16,553 bases of DNA, taken from positions 1 through 16,553 of the forward strand of contig QHWL01000075.1 in NCBI GenBank assembly GCA_003222555.1, read 5' to 3'. This document shows, piece after piece, positions 15,462 through 16,553 of the stretch. The stretch comes from Acidobacteriota bacterium. Lineage in GTDB: Bacteria > Acidobacteriota > Vicinamibacteria > Vicinamibacterales > CAVVIG01. Numbering within the stretch: position 1 is the first letter of the stretch; each line of letters starts with the position of its first letter. The notes beneath the pieces were generated by a model. It was not told where the DNA came from. It did not search any database and worked only from the letters and a program-made list of their open reading frames with translations. Made by a program: the position numbers and the translations under genes.

Positions 15462-16100
15462 ATGCCCATCGCATTAATCGATTACGGGGCGGGAAATCTC
15501 ACCTCGGTCCGCAAAGCCTTCGCCGCGGTTGGCGCCGACTTGTTCGTGCCCGCGACACCAGCCGAGGTCGACGACGCAACGGCGGTCGTCGTGCCGGGCG
15601 TCGGCCATTTTGGCGCCACCCGTGCACTCGGCGAAGAGTGGGTGAGCACAATCCTCGCGCGAGTCGGCGAAGGGCGGCCCCTGCTCGGCATCTGTCTGGG
15701 GATGCAATGGTTGTTCGAAGGCAGCGAGGAGGCACCCGACTGCGCCGGTCTCGGACTGATGGCCGGCCAATGCTACCGCCTGCGTCCCTCGACAAGCTCA
15801 GGACCGCGGACACCTGACGGCGTGGAGCGGCGGATCAAAATCCCGCACGTCGGGTGGAACGCCATCGAGCTGCGTCGCGACGCGTCGCTTGTTGACGGCG
15901 TCCCCTCCGGTGCGCAGGTCTACTTCACGCACAGCTTCGTGGCGCCCGTCACCGGCGACGCGGTCGCGGTCTCCGAGCACGGTGAGCCATTCGCCGCGAT
16001 CGTGCAGCGCGGGCACGTGGCAGGAGTGCAATTCCATCCAGAAAAATCCGGCGAGGTCGGGCTGACGATCCTGCGCAATTTCGTGGAGCTGGCGGGCTAA
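15462..16100 (+). CDS. hisH: Imidazole glycerol phosphate synthase, glutamine amidotransferase subunit
   Basis: Releases ammonia from glutamine and passes it through HisF to make imidazoleglycerol phosphate and AICAR. 212 residues. Class I amidotransferase triad: C78 in GICLGMQ, H192 and E194 in QFHPEKSG; also IDYGAGN at the N-terminus and KIPHVGWN (126-133). Oddity: between the usual GLGLMAG and KIPHVGWN lie about 15 extra residues (RLRPSTSSGPRTPDGVERR region, 106-124) encoded in part by a repeat sequence at 15785-15804. The ATG directly follows the A-rich end of a family D element and has no clear Shine-Dalgarno. hisF starts at the next base after the stop. Confidence 0.96.
   Translation: MPIALIDYGAGNLTSVRKAFAAVGADLFVPATPAEVDDATAVVVPGVGHFGATRALGEEWVSTILARVGEGRPLLGICLGMQWLFEGSEEAPDCAGLGLMAGQCYRLRPSTSSGPRTPDGVERRIKIPHVGWNAIELRRDASLVDGVPSGAQVYFTHSFVAPVTGDAVAVSEHGEPFAAIVQRGHVAGVQFHPEKSGEVGLTILRNFVELAG
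15785..15804. repeat. Short repeat element in frame inside hisH
   Basis: TCCCTCGACAAGCTCAGGAC closely resembles a short repeat (CCTTCGACAAGCTCAGGAC) that I recall from intergenic and coding DNA of many high-GC bacteria. Here it is read as part of PSTSSGP (109-115) in a surface insertion of HisH that ordinary HisH proteins lack. Only one copy is in the window, so repeat status rests on recall. Confidence 0.55.
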
Positions 16101-16553
16101 GTGCTGTCGAAACGCATCATCGCATGCCTCGATGTCCGGGACGGCCACGTCGTCAAAGGCGTGAACTTCGAGCAGCTTCGCACGGCCGGCGATCCCGCCG
16201 AGCTCGCGGCGCGTTACAACGCCGAGGGGATCGACGAGCTCGTGATCCTCGACATCACCGCGACGCTCGAGCGGCGTCGCGCGCTCGCGGACACGATCCG
16301 ATCGGTGGCGCGAGAGCTGTTCATTCCGCTGGCGGTCGGCGGCGGTATCCGCACCGAAGCGGATGCCGAGGCGGCGGTTGAAGCCGGTGCCGATAAGGTG
16401 AGCCTGAACACGGCCGCGCTCGCCGACCCGTCGCTCATCACGACGCTCGCGCGCCGCTATGGAAGTCAGGCCGTGATCGTCGCCGTCGACGCGAAACGCG
16501 ACGGCGATGGCTTCGCCGTGTACGCCCGCAGCGGACAGGCCACGGCGAACCGC
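16101..16553 (+). CDS. hisF: Imidazole glycerol phosphate synthase, cyclase subunit; 3' end outside window
   Basis: The beta-alpha barrel partner of HisH. 151 residues are visible of about 255. Both catalytic aspartates are present: D11 in ACLDVRDG and D130 in VAVDAKRDG. VVKGVNFEQLRTAGDP and LAVGGGIRT (77-85, first phosphate-binding site) separate it from the related HisA. The GTG start at 16101 follows the hisH TAA with no gap and gives the standard N-terminus (LSKRIIACLD). The usual hisH-hisA-hisF order is broken here: hisA is not between them. Confidence 0.96.
   Translation, partial: MLSKRIIACLDVRDGHVVKGVNFEQLRTAGDPAELAARYNAEGIDELVILDITATLERRRALADTIRSVARELFIPLAVGGGIRTEADAEAAVEAGADKVSLNTAALADPSLITTLARRYGSQAVIVAVDAKRDGDGFAVYARSGQATANR

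Overview
This 16.5 kb window is GC-rich chromosomal DNA, most likely from an acidobacterium of the class Vicinamibacteria or a close relative. That placement is an inference: it rests on base composition, gene style, many starts without a Shine-Dalgarno, and several families of short palindromic repeats between (and sometimes inside) genes. No rRNA or tRNA gene, insertion sequence, phage gene or CRISPR array was seen.

Left part (1-8173), a methionine/S-adenosylmethionine (SAM) cycle neighbourhood. On the minus strand an ArsR-type DNA-binding/methyltransferase fusion (1443-2417) is followed by methionine synthase metH (1-1391, running off the left edge). On the plus strand a second, paralogous ArsR-methyltransferase fusion (5469-6449) is followed by ahcY, S-adenosylhomocysteine hydrolase (6674-8173). 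Each fusion gene begins at a palindrome that overlaps its start codon, which suggests two autoregulated sensors of SAM-cycle metabolites. Between the pairs lie two small exported proteins of unknown function (2548-3117 and 4657-5289). Between these two, on the minus strand, is a fusion of a rhodanese domain with a two-helix potassium channel (3254-4471). The fusion is interrupted by one in-frame TGA where relatives tend to have a cysteine, four residues after the catalytic cysteine. A bulged hairpin directly follows the TGA and fits the bacterial SECIS layout, so this is a candidate selenoprotein channel and the most interesting object in the window.

Middle part (8344-10824): a zinc-free medium-chain quinone reductase-like oxidoreductase and an MFS transporter, both on the plus strand.

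Right part (10842-16553), a histidine operon: hisI-hisG-hisD-hisC-hisB-hisH-hisF, with hisF cut by the right edge. It is preceded by a strong-looking promoter, a 24-residue leader peptide with five His codons, and a perfect GC hairpin with a T-run just before hisI. This is classical his attenuation. hisA and hisE are not in the window. HisI lacks about ten residues of a conserved segment.

Repeats: five families of roughly 40-120 bp elements occupy nearly every intergenic gap. Family A is based on GGACACAAAGGACAC, B on CACGAAGGCACGAAAACACG, C on GAACAAATCACGTTGAACGC, D on GGTGGGGCCCCGCG plus A-runs, and E is a G-rich 18-bp tandem. They also enter proteins: family A lies in frame in the MetH linker, family B writes the C-terminal tails of both ArsR-methyltransferases, and a CCCTCGACAAGCTCAGGAC element lies in frame in hisH. 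No gene-free stretch exceeds about 225 bases.
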